Positions 48,651-57,366 of a DNA stretch of 64,000 bases are shown in pieces (the stretch's first letter is position 1; each line of letters begins with the position of its first letter). The notes beneath the pieces are model-generated. The model made no database searches. It was given only the letters and a program-made list of their open reading frames with translations, and had not been told where the DNA came from. Position numbers and translations under genes: made by a program. Source of the DNA: JANQMX01 sp965247175 (GTDB taxonomy: Bacteria; Pseudomonadota; Alphaproteobacteria; Kiloniellales; DSM-21159); the NCBI GenBank assembly GCA_965247175.1, contig OZ252006.1, positions 3,410,001 to 3,474,000 on the forward strand, written 5' to 3'.

Positions 48651-49733
48651 ATGACCGATCAGAAACCCTTCCTCGCCGCCCTCACGGGGCAATCCGTTTC
48701 CCCGCCGCCCATCTGGCTGATGCGCCAAGCGGGGCGCTATCTGCCGGAATACCGGGCGAGCCGAAAGGAAGCCGGTAGCTTCCTCGACCTCTGCTACACG
48801 CCGGACTTCGCCGTCGAGGTGACCCTGCAGCCCTTGCGGCGCTACAACTTCGATGCCGCCATCCTTTTCTCCGATATCCTGGTGGTGCCCCACGGGCTGG
48901 GACAGAAGCTCTGGTTCGTCGAAGGCGAAGGACCGAAGCTGGAGGCGCTGACAGGCGAGGCGGATCTTGAGGCGCTGTCTTTGCCGCGCATGGAAGAGGC
49001 GCTGCAGCCGGTCTATCAGGCGGTGGCCGGCATCAAGGCCGCCATCCCGCCAAGCACGGCCTTGATTGGTTTCGCCGGCGCGCCCTGGACGGTGGCGAGC
49101 TACATGCTCGAAGGCGGCAGCAGCAAGGACTTCGCCACCGGCAAAAGCTGGGCTTACGGCACGCCGGAGCGCTTTCAGCGTTTGGTCGACCTGCTGGTCG
49201 AGGCGACGGCGCAGCACCTCAGCCGCCAGATCGTCGCCGGCGCCGAGGCGGTGCAGATCTTCGACTCCTGGGCCGGGGTCTGGCCGGAGCGCCACTTCCG
49301 CCGCTGGTGCCTGGAGCCCATGAAGGCGATCACCGCCAAGGTGAAGGCCGCCCATCCGGATATCCCGGTGATCCTCTTCCCGCGCGGCGCGGGGCTGCTC
49401 TACGAGGCGGTCGCCAAGGAGGCCGGGTGCGACGCCGTCTCGCTCGACACCACCGTGCCGTTGGGCTGGGCGGCCGAGACTTTGCAGCCCCATGTCTGCG
49501 TCCAGGGCAATCTCGACCCGCTGCAGCTCATGGCCGGCGGGGCCGAGCTCGACCGGGCGATCGACGAGATCGTCGCCAAGCTGTCCGGGGGGCCTTTCGT
49601 CTTCAATCTCGGCCACGGTATCCTGCCGAAGACGCCGCCGGAGCATGTCTCGCAGCTGGTCGAGCGCCTGCGGGGAGGCTCGCATGGAGCGGAAAACGGC
49701 CTATCTAGCCAGTCAGCGCCGGCCACGGCGTGA
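48651..49733 (+). CDS. hemE: Uroporphyrinogen decarboxylase
   Basis: 360 residues from ATG 48651. The family signature is PPIWLMRQAGRYLPEYRASR near residue 18, with the active-site FSDILVVPHGLGQ stretch, IGFAGAPWTVASYM, and the late FNLGHGILPKTPPEHV. It removes four carboxylates from uroporphyrinogen III in heme synthesis. The start sits about 30 bp after the AT-rich tract of the candidate origin, as in Caulobacter where hemE abuts the origin. hemH follows after 20 bases, so both are co-transcribed. Confidence 0.96.
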   Translation: MTDQKPFLAALTGQSVSPPPIWLMRQAGRYLPEYRASRKEAGSFLDLCYTPDFAVEVTLQPLRRYNFDAAILFSDILVVPHGLGQKLWFVEGEGPKLEALTGEADLEALSLPRMEEALQPVYQAVAGIKAAIPPSTALIGFAGAPWTVASYMLEGGSSKDFATGKSWAYGTPERFQRLVDLLVEATAQHLSRQIVAGAEAVQIFDSWAGVWPERHFRRWCLEPMKAITAKVKAAHPDIPVILFPRGAGLLYEAVAKEAGCDAVSLDTTVPLGWAAETLQPHVCVQGNLDPLQLMAGGAELDRAIDEIVAKLSGGPFVFNLGHGILPKTPPEHVSQLVERLRGGSHGAENGLSSQSAPATA

Positions 49734-49753
49734 GTTATGACGGGCCTTACTGA

Positions 49754-50872
49754 ATGTCGAACAGAGTGGGATTGATGGAGGCAGCCGCCCCGACCGCGAA
49801 GCTTTCGAGCGCTCTGCCGAGCGGCCATCCGCCGGTCAAGCCGCCGCGCATCGGTGTGCTGCTGCTGAACCTGGGGACGCCGGACGCCACAGACTATTGG
49901 TCCATGCGGCGCTACCTCTCTGAGTTCTTGAGCGACCGGCGTATCATCGAGCTGTCGCCGCTGCTCTGGCAGCCCATCCTGCAGGGCATCATCCTGACAA
50001 TCCGGCCGAAGAAGAGCGGCCATGCCTATCAGGCGATCTGGAACCGCGAGAAGAACGAGTCGCCGCTCCTGACCATCACCCGCGACCAGGCGGAGGGCCT
50101 GCAGCAGGTGATGGCCGCGCGGCACCCGGACGTCAGCGTTGCCTTCGCCATGCGCTATGGCAATCCCTCGACCGAAAGCGGTGTGCGCAAGCTGATCGAT
50201 GAAGGCTGCCAGCGCGTTCTGATCTTCCCGCTTTATCCGCAGTACAGCGCGGCGACGACGGCCACGGCCTGCGACCAGGCCTTCCGCGCCCTGATGAAAG
50301 AGCGTTGGCAGCCGGCGGTGCGGACCATGCCGGCCTACTATGAGCATCCGGGTTACATCCATGCGCTGGCCGAGTCCGTCCGCACGCACTACGCGACCTT
50401 GGACTTTGAGCCTGAGGTGCTGCTCGCCTCCTTTCATGGCCTGCCGAAAGAGAACCTCGACAAGGGCGATCCCTATCACTGCCAGTGCCACAAGACGACA
50501 CGGCTCTTGCGCGAAGCGCTCGGCTGGCCGGACGACAAGCTGCGCATCACCTTCCAGTCCCGCTTCGGGCCGAAGGAGTGGCTGCAACCCTACACCGACG
50601 TGACGGTGGAGGAGCTTGCGAGCCAAGGCATCAAGAACCTCGCCATCATCACCCCGGGCTTCTCCGCCGACTGCGTCGAGACCCTGGAAGAGATCGACAT
50701 CGGCGTGCGCGAAACCTTCCTGGAGAACGGCGGGACCAACTTCGCCTACGTGCCCTGCCTCAACGACTCGCAGGTGCATCTGCAGTTCCTGGCCCAGCTG
50801 GTCGAGGAGGAATTGGCCGGCTGGCTCGAGGCGCCGGAGCGCCCCGCCGCCGCCACTGCCGCCAGCCGATGA
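49754..50872 (+). CDS. hemH: Ferrochelatase
   Basis: 372 residues. The core includes GVLLLNLGTPDATDYWSMRR, the LLASFHGLPKENLDKGDPYH stretch with the catalytic histidine, FQSRFGPKEWLQPYT, and IITPGFSADCVETLEEIDI. It inserts Fe(II) into protoporphyrin IX. The C-terminus (AEERPAAATAASR-like) is a flexible tail. It overlaps the GST gene by four bases (ATGA). The order hemE-hemH-hemJ is shared with other alphaproteobacteria, except for the GST gene placed between hemH and hemJ. Confidence 0.95.
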   Translation: MSNRVGLMEAAAPTAKLSSALPSGHPPVKPPRIGVLLLNLGTPDATDYWSMRRYLSEFLSDRRIIELSPLLWQPILQGIILTIRPKKSGHAYQAIWNREKNESPLLTITRDQAEGLQQVMAARHPDVSVAFAMRYGNPSTESGVRKLIDEGCQRVLIFPLYPQYSAATTATACDQAFRALMKERWQPAVRTMPAYYEHPGYIHALAESVRTHYATLDFEPEVLLASFHGLPKENLDKGDPYHCQCHKTTRLLREALGWPDDKLRITFQSRFGPKEWLQPYTDVTVEELASQGIKNLAIITPGFSADCVETLEEIDIGVRETFLENGGTNFAYVPCLNDSQVHLQFLAQLVEEELAGWLEAPERPAAATAASR

Positions 50873-51519
50873 GCCGTCTCGTCGTCTATGGCGAGAGCTA
50901 CAGCGTCTACGTGCGCATCGTCCGCCTGGTCCTGGAAGAGAAGGGGGCGGACTACCTGCTGGAGCCCATCGACATCTTCGCCGAAGAGGGGGTGCCGGCG
51001 GGCTATCTGAAACGCCATCCCTTCGGGAAGATCCCGGCCATCGAGCACGACGGCTTCAGGCTCTACGAGACCGTCGCCATCGCCCAGTACATCGACGAGG
51101 TCCTGCCCGGCCCGGCGCTGATGCCGGAGGACCCGCGGGCCCGCGCGCGCATGCGGCAGATCATCGCGATCCTGGACAGCTACGGCTATCGCCCCTTCGT
51201 CTGGGACATTTTCGTCGAGCGCGTCCGAAAGCCGCAGGAGGGCGCGGTCAGCGACGAAGCGGTGATCGCCCAAGGCTGCGTCGATGCCCGCACCTGCCTC
51301 AAGGCTTTGGCCGATCTGCGCGGCGAGGGCGACCTCTTCCTCGGCGACCGGCCCGGCCTCGCCGACTGCCACGCCTATCCCATGCTGCGCTATATGCAGC
51401 TTGCGCCCGAGGGGTCGGCTCTGCTTGAAGAGGCGGGCTGGCCCCTGCGCTTTCTGGAAGCCATGGACCGGCGCCCCAGCGTGGCGGCTACGCGCTCTCC
51501 GCTCGAGCCGCAAGACTAA
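50869..51519 (+). CDS. Glutathione S-transferase family protein
   Basis: 216 residues from ATG 50869. The thioredoxin-like N-terminal domain has RLVVYGESYSVYVRIVRLVL, HPFGKIPAIEHDGF and YETVAIAQYIDEVLPG, with the KIP and ETVAI glutathione contacts; the alpha-helical C-terminal domain follows. The exact substrate is unknown. Its ATGA overlap with hemH makes them one translational unit, which is unusual, and hemJ follows 36 bases later. It may protect heme intermediates or be a passenger. Confidence 0.85.
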   Translation: MSRLVVYGESYSVYVRIVRLVLEEKGADYLLEPIDIFAEEGVPAGYLKRHPFGKIPAIEHDGFRLYETVAIAQYIDEVLPGPALMPEDPRARARMRQIIAILDSYGYRPFVWDIFVERVRKPQEGAVSDEAVIAQGCVDARTCLKALADLRGEGDLFLGDRPGLADCHAYPMLRYMQLAPEGSALLEEAGWPLRFLEAMDRRPSVAATRSPLEPQD

Positions 51520-51555
51520 AGACCGCGACCCTGCAGCCCCGAGGTTCCTTCTCAG

Positions 51556-51996
51556 ATGGAAAGCCTTTACGCCGCCTATCCCTACCTGAAGGCGCTTCAC
51601 GTCATCGCCGTCATCGCCTGGATGGCCGGCCTGCTCTATCTGCCGCGGCTCTACGTCTACCACGCCCAGACCACCCCCGGCTCCGAGACCTCGGAGACCT
51701 TCAAGGTGATGGAGCGGCGGCTGCTCAAGTACATCATGAACCCGGCGATGATCGTGTCGCTGCTGGTCGGGCTCTTCCTCTTCGTGCAACAGGAGCTTTG
51801 GACCGCCGGCTGGATGCACGCCAAGCTCCTGCTGCTCTTCGGCATGTTCGCCATGCACGGCTTCATGGGCCGCTGGCGCAAAGACTTCGAGGCCGACCAG
51901 AACAAGCACTCGGACAAGTTCTATCGGATGATGAACGAGGTCCCGACCGTGCTGATGATCATCATCGTCGTCCTGGCCGTCGCGAAGCCCTTTTGA
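51556..51996 (+). CDS. hemJ: Protoporphyrinogen oxidase HemJ
   Basis: 146 residues with four membrane helices. Landmarks: LKALHVIAVIAWMAGLLYLP with the conserved histidine and RLYVYH after it, MERRLLKYIMNPAMI, and WMHAKLLLLFGMFAMHG. HemJ is the oxygen-independent-lineage protoporphyrinogen oxidase used by most proteobacteria, acting in the inner membrane and probably using heme b. It sits in the hemE-hemH-(GST)-hemJ run, next to rho. Confidence 0.93.
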   Translation: MESLYAAYPYLKALHVIAVIAWMAGLLYLPRLYVYHAQTTPGSETSETFKVMERRLLKYIMNPAMIVSLLVGLFLFVQQELWTAGWMHAKLLLLFGMFAMHGFMGRWRKDFEADQNKHSDKFYRMMNEVPTVLMIIIVVLAVAKPF

Positions 51997-52305
51997 GGCC
52001 CTGTGAAGAGCGTGGGACAAGCCTTATGCTTTACCAAGTCTTGACAGTCTTGCTGCAATCGTTGATTAGCCGCCATCACAACACTTGAGGCGCGCCGCGC
52101 CTTTCCTTAAATAACAAGCGTCCGCTCCGTTCTGGAGCCACTGTTCCCCGCCGCGAATAGCTCCGCTCAGACCGGCTACGCTCATGAAGCGGGGGCGGAC
52201 TTACAAACTGCCGACAACTTTTTCGGGCCTTAGACAGAGCAGCTTCTCAGAACGTGCTGTGTCCAGCCTTTGCCTTATCCTTCCAGACACCGGGCCGACC
52301 CCTCG
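51997..52305. promoter_or_regulatory. Long rho leader with candidate promoter
   Basis: 309 bases separate hemJ and rho. TTGACA (52041-52046) with GATTAG 17 bases later (52064-52069) is a possible promoter, which would give a transcript leader over 200 nt. Long rho leaders are used for autogenous attenuation in other bacteria. No gene or repeat is visible in the gap. The promoter call rests on the -35 hexamer alone. Confidence 0.4.
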
Positions 52306-53562
52306 ATGAACCTTCAAGAACTGAAAGAGAAATCGCCAGCAGACCTTCTGGCCTATGCCGAAGAGCTGGAGATCGAGACCGCCAGCCAGCTGCGCAAGCA
52401 GGAGCTGATGTTCGCGATCCTCAAGCACCTGGCCGAGAACGAGGTGCCCATCTTCGGCTCCGGCGTGCTCGAGGTTCTGCAGGACGGCTTCGGCTTCCTG
52501 CGCTCGCCGGAGGCCAACTACCTGCCGGGGCCGGACGACATCTACGTCAGCCCGAGCCAGGTGCGCCGCTTCGGCCTGCGCACCGGCGACACGGTGGAAG
52601 GACAGATCCGCGCGCCCAAGGAAGGCGAGCGCTACTTCGCACTTCTGAAGGTCAACTCGATCAACTTCGACCCGCCGGAGAACGCGCGCCACCGGGTCAA
52701 CTTCGACAACCTGACGCCGCTCTATCCGGACTCCAAGCTGTCCTTGGAGATCGAGGATCCGACGATCCGCGACATGACCAACCGGGTGATCGATCTCACG
52801 GCCCCGCTCGGCAAGGGCCAGCGCGCCTTGATCGTCGCCCCGCCGCGCACCGGCAAGACCATGATCTTGCAGAATCTGGCCAAGGCGATCGAGAGCAATC
52901 ACGACGAGGTCTACCTCATCGTGCTGCTGATCGACGAGCGGCCGGAAGAAGTGACCGACATGGACCGCACGGTGAAGGGCGAGGTGGTGTCCTCCACCTT
53001 CGACGAGCCGGCGACCCGCCACGTGGCGGTGACCGAGATGGTGCTGGAGAAGGCCAAGCGCCTGGTCGAGCACAAGAAGGACGTGGTCATCCTGCTCGAC
53101 TCCATCACCCGCCTGGCCCGCGCCTACAACACCGTAGTGCCGAGCTCCGGCAAGGTCCTGACCGGTGGTGTCGACGCCAACGCCCTGCAGCGGCCCAAGC
53201 GCTTCTTCGGTGCCGCCCGCAACATCGAAGAGGGCGGCAGCCTCACCATCATCGGCACGGCGCTGATCGATACCGGCAGCCGCATGGACGAGGTGATCTT
53301 CGAAGAGTTCAAGGGCACCGGTAACTCGGAAATCGTGCTCGACCGCAAGCTGGCCGACAAGCGCACCTTCCCGGCGATCGACATCGGCAAGTCCGGCACC
53401 CGCAAGGAAGAGCTGCTGGTCGACAAGGGCATGCTCTCGAAGATGTGGGTCCTGCGCCGCATCCTCATGCCCATGGGCGTCACCGACTCCATGGAGTTCC
53501 TGCTCGACAAGCTGAAGCAGAGCAAGAACAACGCCGATTTCTTCGACAGCATGAACCAGTAG
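52306..53562 (+). CDS. rho: Transcription termination factor Rho
   Basis: 418 residues from ATG 52306. The N-terminal Rho_N helix domain (NLQELKEKSPADLLAYAEEL), the RNA-binding cold-shock-like fold (GSGVLEVLQDGFGFLRSPEA) and the ATPase with Walker A APPRTGKT at 178-185 are all present, with the conserved LIDERPEEVTDM and SGKVLTGGVDANALQRPKRF (Q and R loops). It is a hexameric RNA helicase that ends transcription. Length is normal for alphaproteobacteria. It follows hemJ after a long leader. Confidence 0.97.
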   Translation: MNLQELKEKSPADLLAYAEELEIETASQLRKQELMFAILKHLAENEVPIFGSGVLEVLQDGFGFLRSPEANYLPGPDDIYVSPSQVRRFGLRTGDTVEGQIRAPKEGERYFALLKVNSINFDPPENARHRVNFDNLTPLYPDSKLSLEIEDPTIRDMTNRVIDLTAPLGKGQRALIVAPPRTGKTMILQNLAKAIESNHDEVYLIVLLIDERPEEVTDMDRTVKGEVVSSTFDEPATRHVAVTEMVLEKAKRLVEHKKDVVILLDSITRLARAYNTVVPSSGKVLTGGVDANALQRPKRFFGAARNIEEGGSLTIIGTALIDTGSRMDEVIFEEFKGTGNSEIVLDRKLADKRTFPAIDIGKSGTRKEELLVDKGMLSKMWVLRRILMPMGVTDSMEFLLDKLKQSKNNADFFDSMNQ

Positions 53563-53886
53563 GGCGGGCCGCGCTGGCGGCACTGCTGCTACCGGCTACC
53601 ACGTTTCAGACCGCGCCGGCCGCTGGATCCTCGGGTCGCACCGCTTCGCGGCGAGCCCAAGGATGACATCGTGGGTGAGGCCAAGAGCGGTGCAGCACTA
53701 CAGACTGTCACCCTTGGGCGAGGCCGATAGGCCGAGACCCGAGGGTCCAGCCACGAGCGCAGGCTCCGACCCCAATTCACGCAGATCGCGCCGTATTGAA
53801 TTCGGTTTGCCGCGTCCTCATGGTTATTTGATCAAGGCGCCGCGAACAATTCCGTCGCGGCCGTTCCCTCGGGAAGGACAGCTAGC
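53563..53886. repeat. 324-bp gap with two palindromic repeats after rho
   Basis: Members at 53621-53668 (CGCTGGATCCTCGGGTCGCA ... CCCAAGGATGACA) and at 53706-53754 (TGTCACCCTTGGGCGAGGCC ... GAGGGTCCAGCCAC) are inverted to each other, so together they can pair as one long hairpin. No gene is seen. A short TTGAATTCGG stretch before the next gene could be promoter, unproven. Confidence 0.75.
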
Positions 53887-54549
53887 ATGACACTCCAGAT
53901 CGGGCAGACTGCGCCCAACTTCACCCAGGACAGCACCGAAGGCCCGCTCAATCTCTACGACTACGCGGGCGACTCCTGGGTCATCCTCTTCTCGCACCCC
54001 AAGGACTTCACCCCCGTCTGCACCACCGAGCTCGGCTACATGGCCAAGCTGCAGCCCGAGTTCGCCAAGCGGAACACCAAGATCCTCGGCTTGAGCGTCG
54101 ACCCGGCCGACGATCACAAGCGTTGGGTGCAGGACATCGCCGACGCCACAGGCGGCATCGTTCAGTATCCCTTGATCGCCGACAAGGACCTCTCGGTCTC
54201 AAAGCTCTACGGCATGCTGCCGGCTGATGCGGGCGCCAGCTCGGAAGGCCGCACACCGGTCGATAATCAGACCGTGCGCAACGTCTTCGTCATCGGCCCG
54301 GACCGGAAGGTGAAGCTGGTCATCGCCTACCCCATGAGCACCGGCCGGAACTTCGACGAGATCCTGCGCGTGCTCGATTCCCTGCAGCTCACCGCCAAGC
54401 ACCAGGTGGCGACGCCGGTGAACTGGCAGAACGGCGAGGACGTCATCATCGTCCCGGCCGTCTCCGACGAGCAGGCCAAGGAGAAGTACCCCGACGGCTG
54501 GAAGGCCCCGAAGCCCTACATGCGCATCGTGCCGCAACCGGACGCCTAA
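53887..54549 (+). CDS. 1-Cys peroxiredoxin (Prx6 type)
   Basis: 220 residues. The peroxidatic cysteine C45 lies in SHPKDFTPVCTTELG, the classical PxxxTxxC context. The second half (VFVIGPDRKVKLVIAYPMST, then ATPVNWQNGEDVIIVPAVSD) is the Prx6 C-terminal domain, and no resolving cysteine is seen. It reduces peroxides in the cytoplasm with an external thiol. It ends just before a strong intrinsic terminator and stands alone. Confidence 0.92.
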   Translation: MTLQIGQTAPNFTQDSTEGPLNLYDYAGDSWVILFSHPKDFTPVCTTELGYMAKLQPEFAKRNTKILGLSVDPADDHKRWVQDIADATGGIVQYPLIADKDLSVSKLYGMLPADAGASSEGRTPVDNQTVRNVFVIGPDRKVKLVIAYPMSTGRNFDEILRVLDSLQLTAKHQVATPVNWQNGEDVIIVPAVSDEQAKEKYPDGWKAPKPYMRIVPQPDA

Positions 54550-54580
54550 AGCGGTCCGTAGCGTCACTCGACATGAGTGC

Positions 54581-54610
54581 AAAGGCCCCGGAAACCTCCG
54601 GGGCCTTTTT
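54581..54610 (+). terminator. Rho-independent terminator after peroxiredoxin gene
   Basis: AAAGGCCCCGG and CCGGGGCCTTTTT enclose AAACCT, giving a ten-base GC-rich stem ending in a T run, 31 bases after the peroxiredoxin stop. It is the clearest intrinsic terminator in the window. Confidence 0.92.
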
Positions 54611-54640
54611 CTTGGGCGCTGTCTTTGCAGCACCAAAGCC

Positions 54641-54924
54641 TGTCACCCTCGGGCTTGACCCGAGGGCTCGCGCAGTGAGTTGCCGGAGGCATGGATAGGC
54701 TAGGCGCAGGCTGAGAAATAGATCCTCGGGTCAAGCCCGAGGATGACAGGAAGAGGGACGGCATGGTCAGTGCGCTACTGACGAAGTACCACAGACTGTC
54801 ACCCCGGCCTTGAGCCGGGGTCCATTCCGCTGCCAGCGCCTGTCGTTCGATCATCCGTACCCGGACCAACCATGGATCCCGGCTCTCGGTCTGCACTGGC
54901 GTGCATCCCTCGGCCGGGATGACA
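54641..54924. repeat. Two composite palindromic repeats after peroxiredoxin
   Basis: This is the main content of the 388-bp gap 54550-54937. Element one (54641-54748) has inverted ends: TGTCACCCTCGGGCTTGACC and GGTCAAGCCCGAGGATGACA, allowing a long hairpin. Element two (54797-54924) begins TGTCACCCCGGCCTTGAGCC and ends CCTCGGCCGGGATGACA. Neither encodes a protein. They lie between convergent genes. Confidence 0.82.
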
Positions 54925-54937
54925 ATCGGAGGGGAAC

Positions 54938-55444
54938 CTAAGCTTCGAGTCTGGTGCTCACCGGCACACCGGCCTTCAGGGTCTGGTAGATGACGCAGAA
55001 GCGCTCTGTCAGCTCGACCAGCTTCTGAAGCGTTTTCGCCTCGGCAGGGCTGTCCAAGTGGAAGGTCAGCGTCACCTCGGTGAGGCCGACCGGCACGCTG
55101 CGGTCGAGCCCCAGAGTGCCGCGCGCGTCCCACCAGCCCTCGGCGACCACACGGGCGTCGCGCAGCTCGACCTCCATGGCCGTCGCCACGGCTTTCAGGG
55201 TGACGCCCGCACAGGCGACCAGCGCTTCGAGCAGCATGTCCGCCGAGCAGGCCTCGCTGCCATCACCGCCGCCAGCGGGATGCAGCCCCGCCTGCTGCTC
55301 GGCCTTTCCGCCTTTGACCAGAGCGCTCGGCCGATCGGGCAGCACCTGCGCCTCGGCCCGGGCAGGCACGCGGGCGCTCTCCGGCTTCTCCCGATACTGC
55401 GCCTTGAGCGGCGCCTGCAGCGCCCGAAGATCTTCGGCTTTCAT
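54938..55444 (-). CDS. OsmC/Ohr family protein
   Basis: 168 residues. The family helix with a cysteine is CSADMLLEALVACAGVTLKA (C66, C78), and a further cysteine is C150 in ERFCVIYQTLKAG. OsmC-like proteins reduce organic hydroperoxides with a pair of such cysteines, and the C78/C150 pair is the likely one. The N-terminal 60 residues are less conserved. It is downstream of a quinone oxidoreductase gene on the same strand but separated by a strong hairpin. Confidence 0.83.
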   Translation of the reverse strand: MKAEDLRALQAPLKAQYREKPESARVPARAEAQVLPDRPSALVKGGKAEQQAGLHPAGGGDGSEACSADMLLEALVACAGVTLKAVATAMEVELRDARVVAEGWWDARGTLGLDRSVPVGLTEVTLTFHLDSPAEAKTLQKLVELTERFCVIYQTLKAGVPVSTRLEA

Positions 55445-55487
55445 GGTGTTCCTCTATCTTGTGCGCCTTCGGCGCTGTGCGGCACCG

Positions 55488-55555
55488 GCCCACACCCCCG
55501 CCCGACCAACCCACTAGGGTACCATGTCATGGGTTGGTCGGGCGGGGGTGTGGGC
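55488..55555. terminator. Very long perfect hairpin (26-bp arms)
   Basis: Left arm 55488-55513 (starting GCCCACACCCCCGCCCGACC) and right arm 55530-55555 (ending GTCGGGCGGGGGTGTGGGC) are exact reverse complements around 16 bases. It lies in the 190-bp gap between the osmC-like gene and the quinone oxidoreductase gene, both on the minus strand. It would end the upstream transcript or block read-through. No U-tract follows. Confidence 0.6.
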
Positions 55556-55566
55556 TGGCACAGAAT

Positions 55567-55634
55567 GGCGCGCCTCCGAAAGAAGACGCCGAGCCAACCT
55601 AGCGCCGGCGCGCCAAACCAAAAAACCGGCGCGC
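55567..55634. repeat. Three GGCGCGCC octamers in 68 bp
   Basis: GGCGCGCC occurs at 55567-55574, 55607-55614 and 55627-55634, directly after the stop of the quinone oxidoreductase gene. Each is self-complementary, and starts are 40 and 20 bp apart. This could be a short protein or methylation site cluster, or chance in a GC-rich gap. Confidence 0.45.
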
Positions 55635-56609
55635 CTACGGCAGTAGGACGGTGCTTCCCGTCGTCTTGCGGGCCTCCAGGTCACGGTGGGCCTGGGCTGC
55701 CTCGGCCAGCGGATAGGTCTGGTTGACGTTGATCTTCACCGCGCCCGAGCCGACGATCTCGAAGAGCTCGTTGGCGGTGGCCACCAAATCGCTGCGCTTG
55801 GCGACGTAGTTCATCAGGGTCGGGCGGGTCAGGAACAGCGAGCCCTTGGCGGCCAGGAGGCCCGGGTTGAACTCCGTAACCGCACCCGAGGCGTTGCCGA
55901 AGGAGACCATCATGCCGAGCGGCGCCAGGCAGTCGAGGGAGCCGTCCCAGGTGTCCTTGCCGACGCTGTCGTAGACGACCGGCACACCGGCGCCGTCGGT
56001 CAGCTCCCGCACCCGCTCGACGAAGTTCTCCGTGCGATAGTTAATGGTGTGGGTGCAGCCATGCGCCTTGGCGAGCGCCGCCTTCTCTTCGGAGCCGACG
56101 GTGCCGATGGTGGTGACGCCCAGGGCCTTGAGCCACTGGCAGGCGATCAGCCCAACCCCGCCGGCGGCGGCGTGGAACAGCACCGTGTCTCCCTGCTTCA
56201 CCTTGTAGGTCCGGCGGATGAGATACTGCACCGTCATGCCCTGCAGCATCATCGCCGCGGCGGTCTGGTCGTCGATGGAGTCCGGCAGCTTGACCAGCCG
56301 GTCGGCCGGCATGATGCGCATTTCCGAGTATCCGCCGATGGGCCCGGCGCCATAGGCCACCCGGTCGCCAGCGGCGAGATCGCTGACACCTTCTCCGACC
56401 GCTTCGACCACACCGGCCCCTTCCAGGCCGAGGGTGACGGGCAGCTCCAAGGGATAGAGGCCGCTGCGGTGATAGACGTCGATGTAGTTGAGCCCGACGG
56501 CGGTCTGCTTGACGAGAACTTGCCCGGCGCCGGGGGTGGGGACGGAGACCTCTTCCCAGGTGATGACCTCGGGACCGCCGGTCTCGTGGATGCGGATGGC
56601 TTGAACCAT
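55635..56609 (-). CDS. Zinc-free quinone oxidoreductase (Qor type)
   Basis: 324 residues from ATG 56609. Medium-chain reductase features: EVSVPTPGAGQVLVKQTAVG, then NYIDVYHRSGLYPLELPVTL and the GLEGAGVVEAVGEGV turn, and the NADPH loop AAAGGVGLIACQWLKALG. It lacks the zinc-ligand cysteine set, as quinone oxidoreductases do. It reduces quinones by one or two electrons with NADPH in the cytoplasm. A frame to 56789 overlaps the start of the dienelactone hydrolase gene's end and is unlikely. Confidence 0.88.
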   Translation of the reverse strand: MVQAIRIHETGGPEVITWEEVSVPTPGAGQVLVKQTAVGLNYIDVYHRSGLYPLELPVTLGLEGAGVVEAVGEGVSDLAAGDRVAYGAGPIGGYSEMRIMPADRLVKLPDSIDDQTAAAMMLQGMTVQYLIRRTYKVKQGDTVLFHAAAGGVGLIACQWLKALGVTTIGTVGSEEKAALAKAHGCTHTINYRTENFVERVRELTDGAGVPVVYDSVGKDTWDGSLDCLAPLGMMVSFGNASGAVTEFNPGLLAAKGSLFLTRPTLMNYVAKRSDLVATANELFEIVGSGAVKINVNQTYPLAEAAQAHRDLEARKTTGSTVLLP

Positions 56610-56670
56610 GGCGATGACTCTCTGTGTATAGGGTTGCGCGTGGAGCGTTCGTGGTTGACGTGGCGTGGGG

Positions 56671-57366
56671 TTAGCGGAGGTGCGCGGCGAAGAACTCGGC
56701 GCTGCGCTGATTGGCCAGCTCGGCGGAGGCTTGGTGGTAATGGTCGCCGCCCTCCCGCGCGAAGGCGTGGTCCTGCCCCTCATAGACATGCAGGGTGATG
56801 TTGGCGTTGTTGGCGACCCCGGCCTTGATCGCCGCCTGCGCCTCTGCCGGGACGAACTGATCCTTGGAGGCGACGTGCATCAGGAGCGGGTTCGTCACCT
56901 CGGGCACTTCGTGCATCAGTTCGTCGAGACCGACACCGTAGTAGCTGACATTGCAGTCGGTGCCGCTGCGGCTGGCCATCAGGAAGGCGAGCTTGCCGCC
57001 CAGGCAAAAGCCGACCGAACCGACCTTGCCGCTGCAGGCCTCGTGCTGACGCAATTGCTCGGCGGCGGCCTTGAGGTCGCCCACGCCGTGGTCGACGTTG
57101 AAGGCGTTGAACAGCTCGAAGGCGCGCTCCCACTCCTTCTCCGTCTTGTCGGTCAGCTGGATGTTCGGCTCGATGCGCCAGAAGATGTCAGGGCAGAGGG
57201 CGAGATAGCCTTGCCGCGCCAGGCCGTCGCAGATGTCGCGCATCACCTGGTTCACGCCGAAGATCTCTTGGATGACGATGATGCCCGGTGCCGGGATGGT
57301 GTCGGGTGCCGCGGCATAGCCGGTGAAGCTGCCGCCATCCGGCGCTTGAAGCGTCATGTCTGTCAT
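56671..57366 (-). CDS. Dienelactone hydrolase family protein
   Basis: 231 residues. The nucleophile C121 is in GSVGFCLGGKLAF, the acid is D169 (ASKDQFVPAE) and the base is H200 (GQDHAFAREG), giving the Cys-His-Asp triad of the DLH fold. IVIQEIFGVNQVMRDICDGL is the usual early motif. It cleaves dienelactones or other esters in the cytoplasm. The substrate is unknown as no ring-cleavage genes are near. It lies 61 bases upstream of the quinone reductase gene on the same strand. Confidence 0.88.
   Translation of the reverse strand: MTDMTLQAPDGGSFTGYAAAPDTIPAPGIIVIQEIFGVNQVMRDICDGLARQGYLALCPDIFWRIEPNIQLTDKTEKEWERAFELFNAFNVDHGVGDLKAAAEQLRQHEACSGKVGSVGFCLGGKLAFLMASRSGTDCNVSYYGVGLDELMHEVPEVTNPLLMHVASKDQFVPAEAQAAIKAGVANNANITLHVYEGQDHAFAREGGDHYHQASAELANQRSAEFFAAHLR

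Noticed and set aside
52042..52069. A confident sigma-70 promoter for rho
   Set aside because: The -35 hexamer is good but the -10 (GATTAG) matches only three of six positions, so it is kept only as a candidate.
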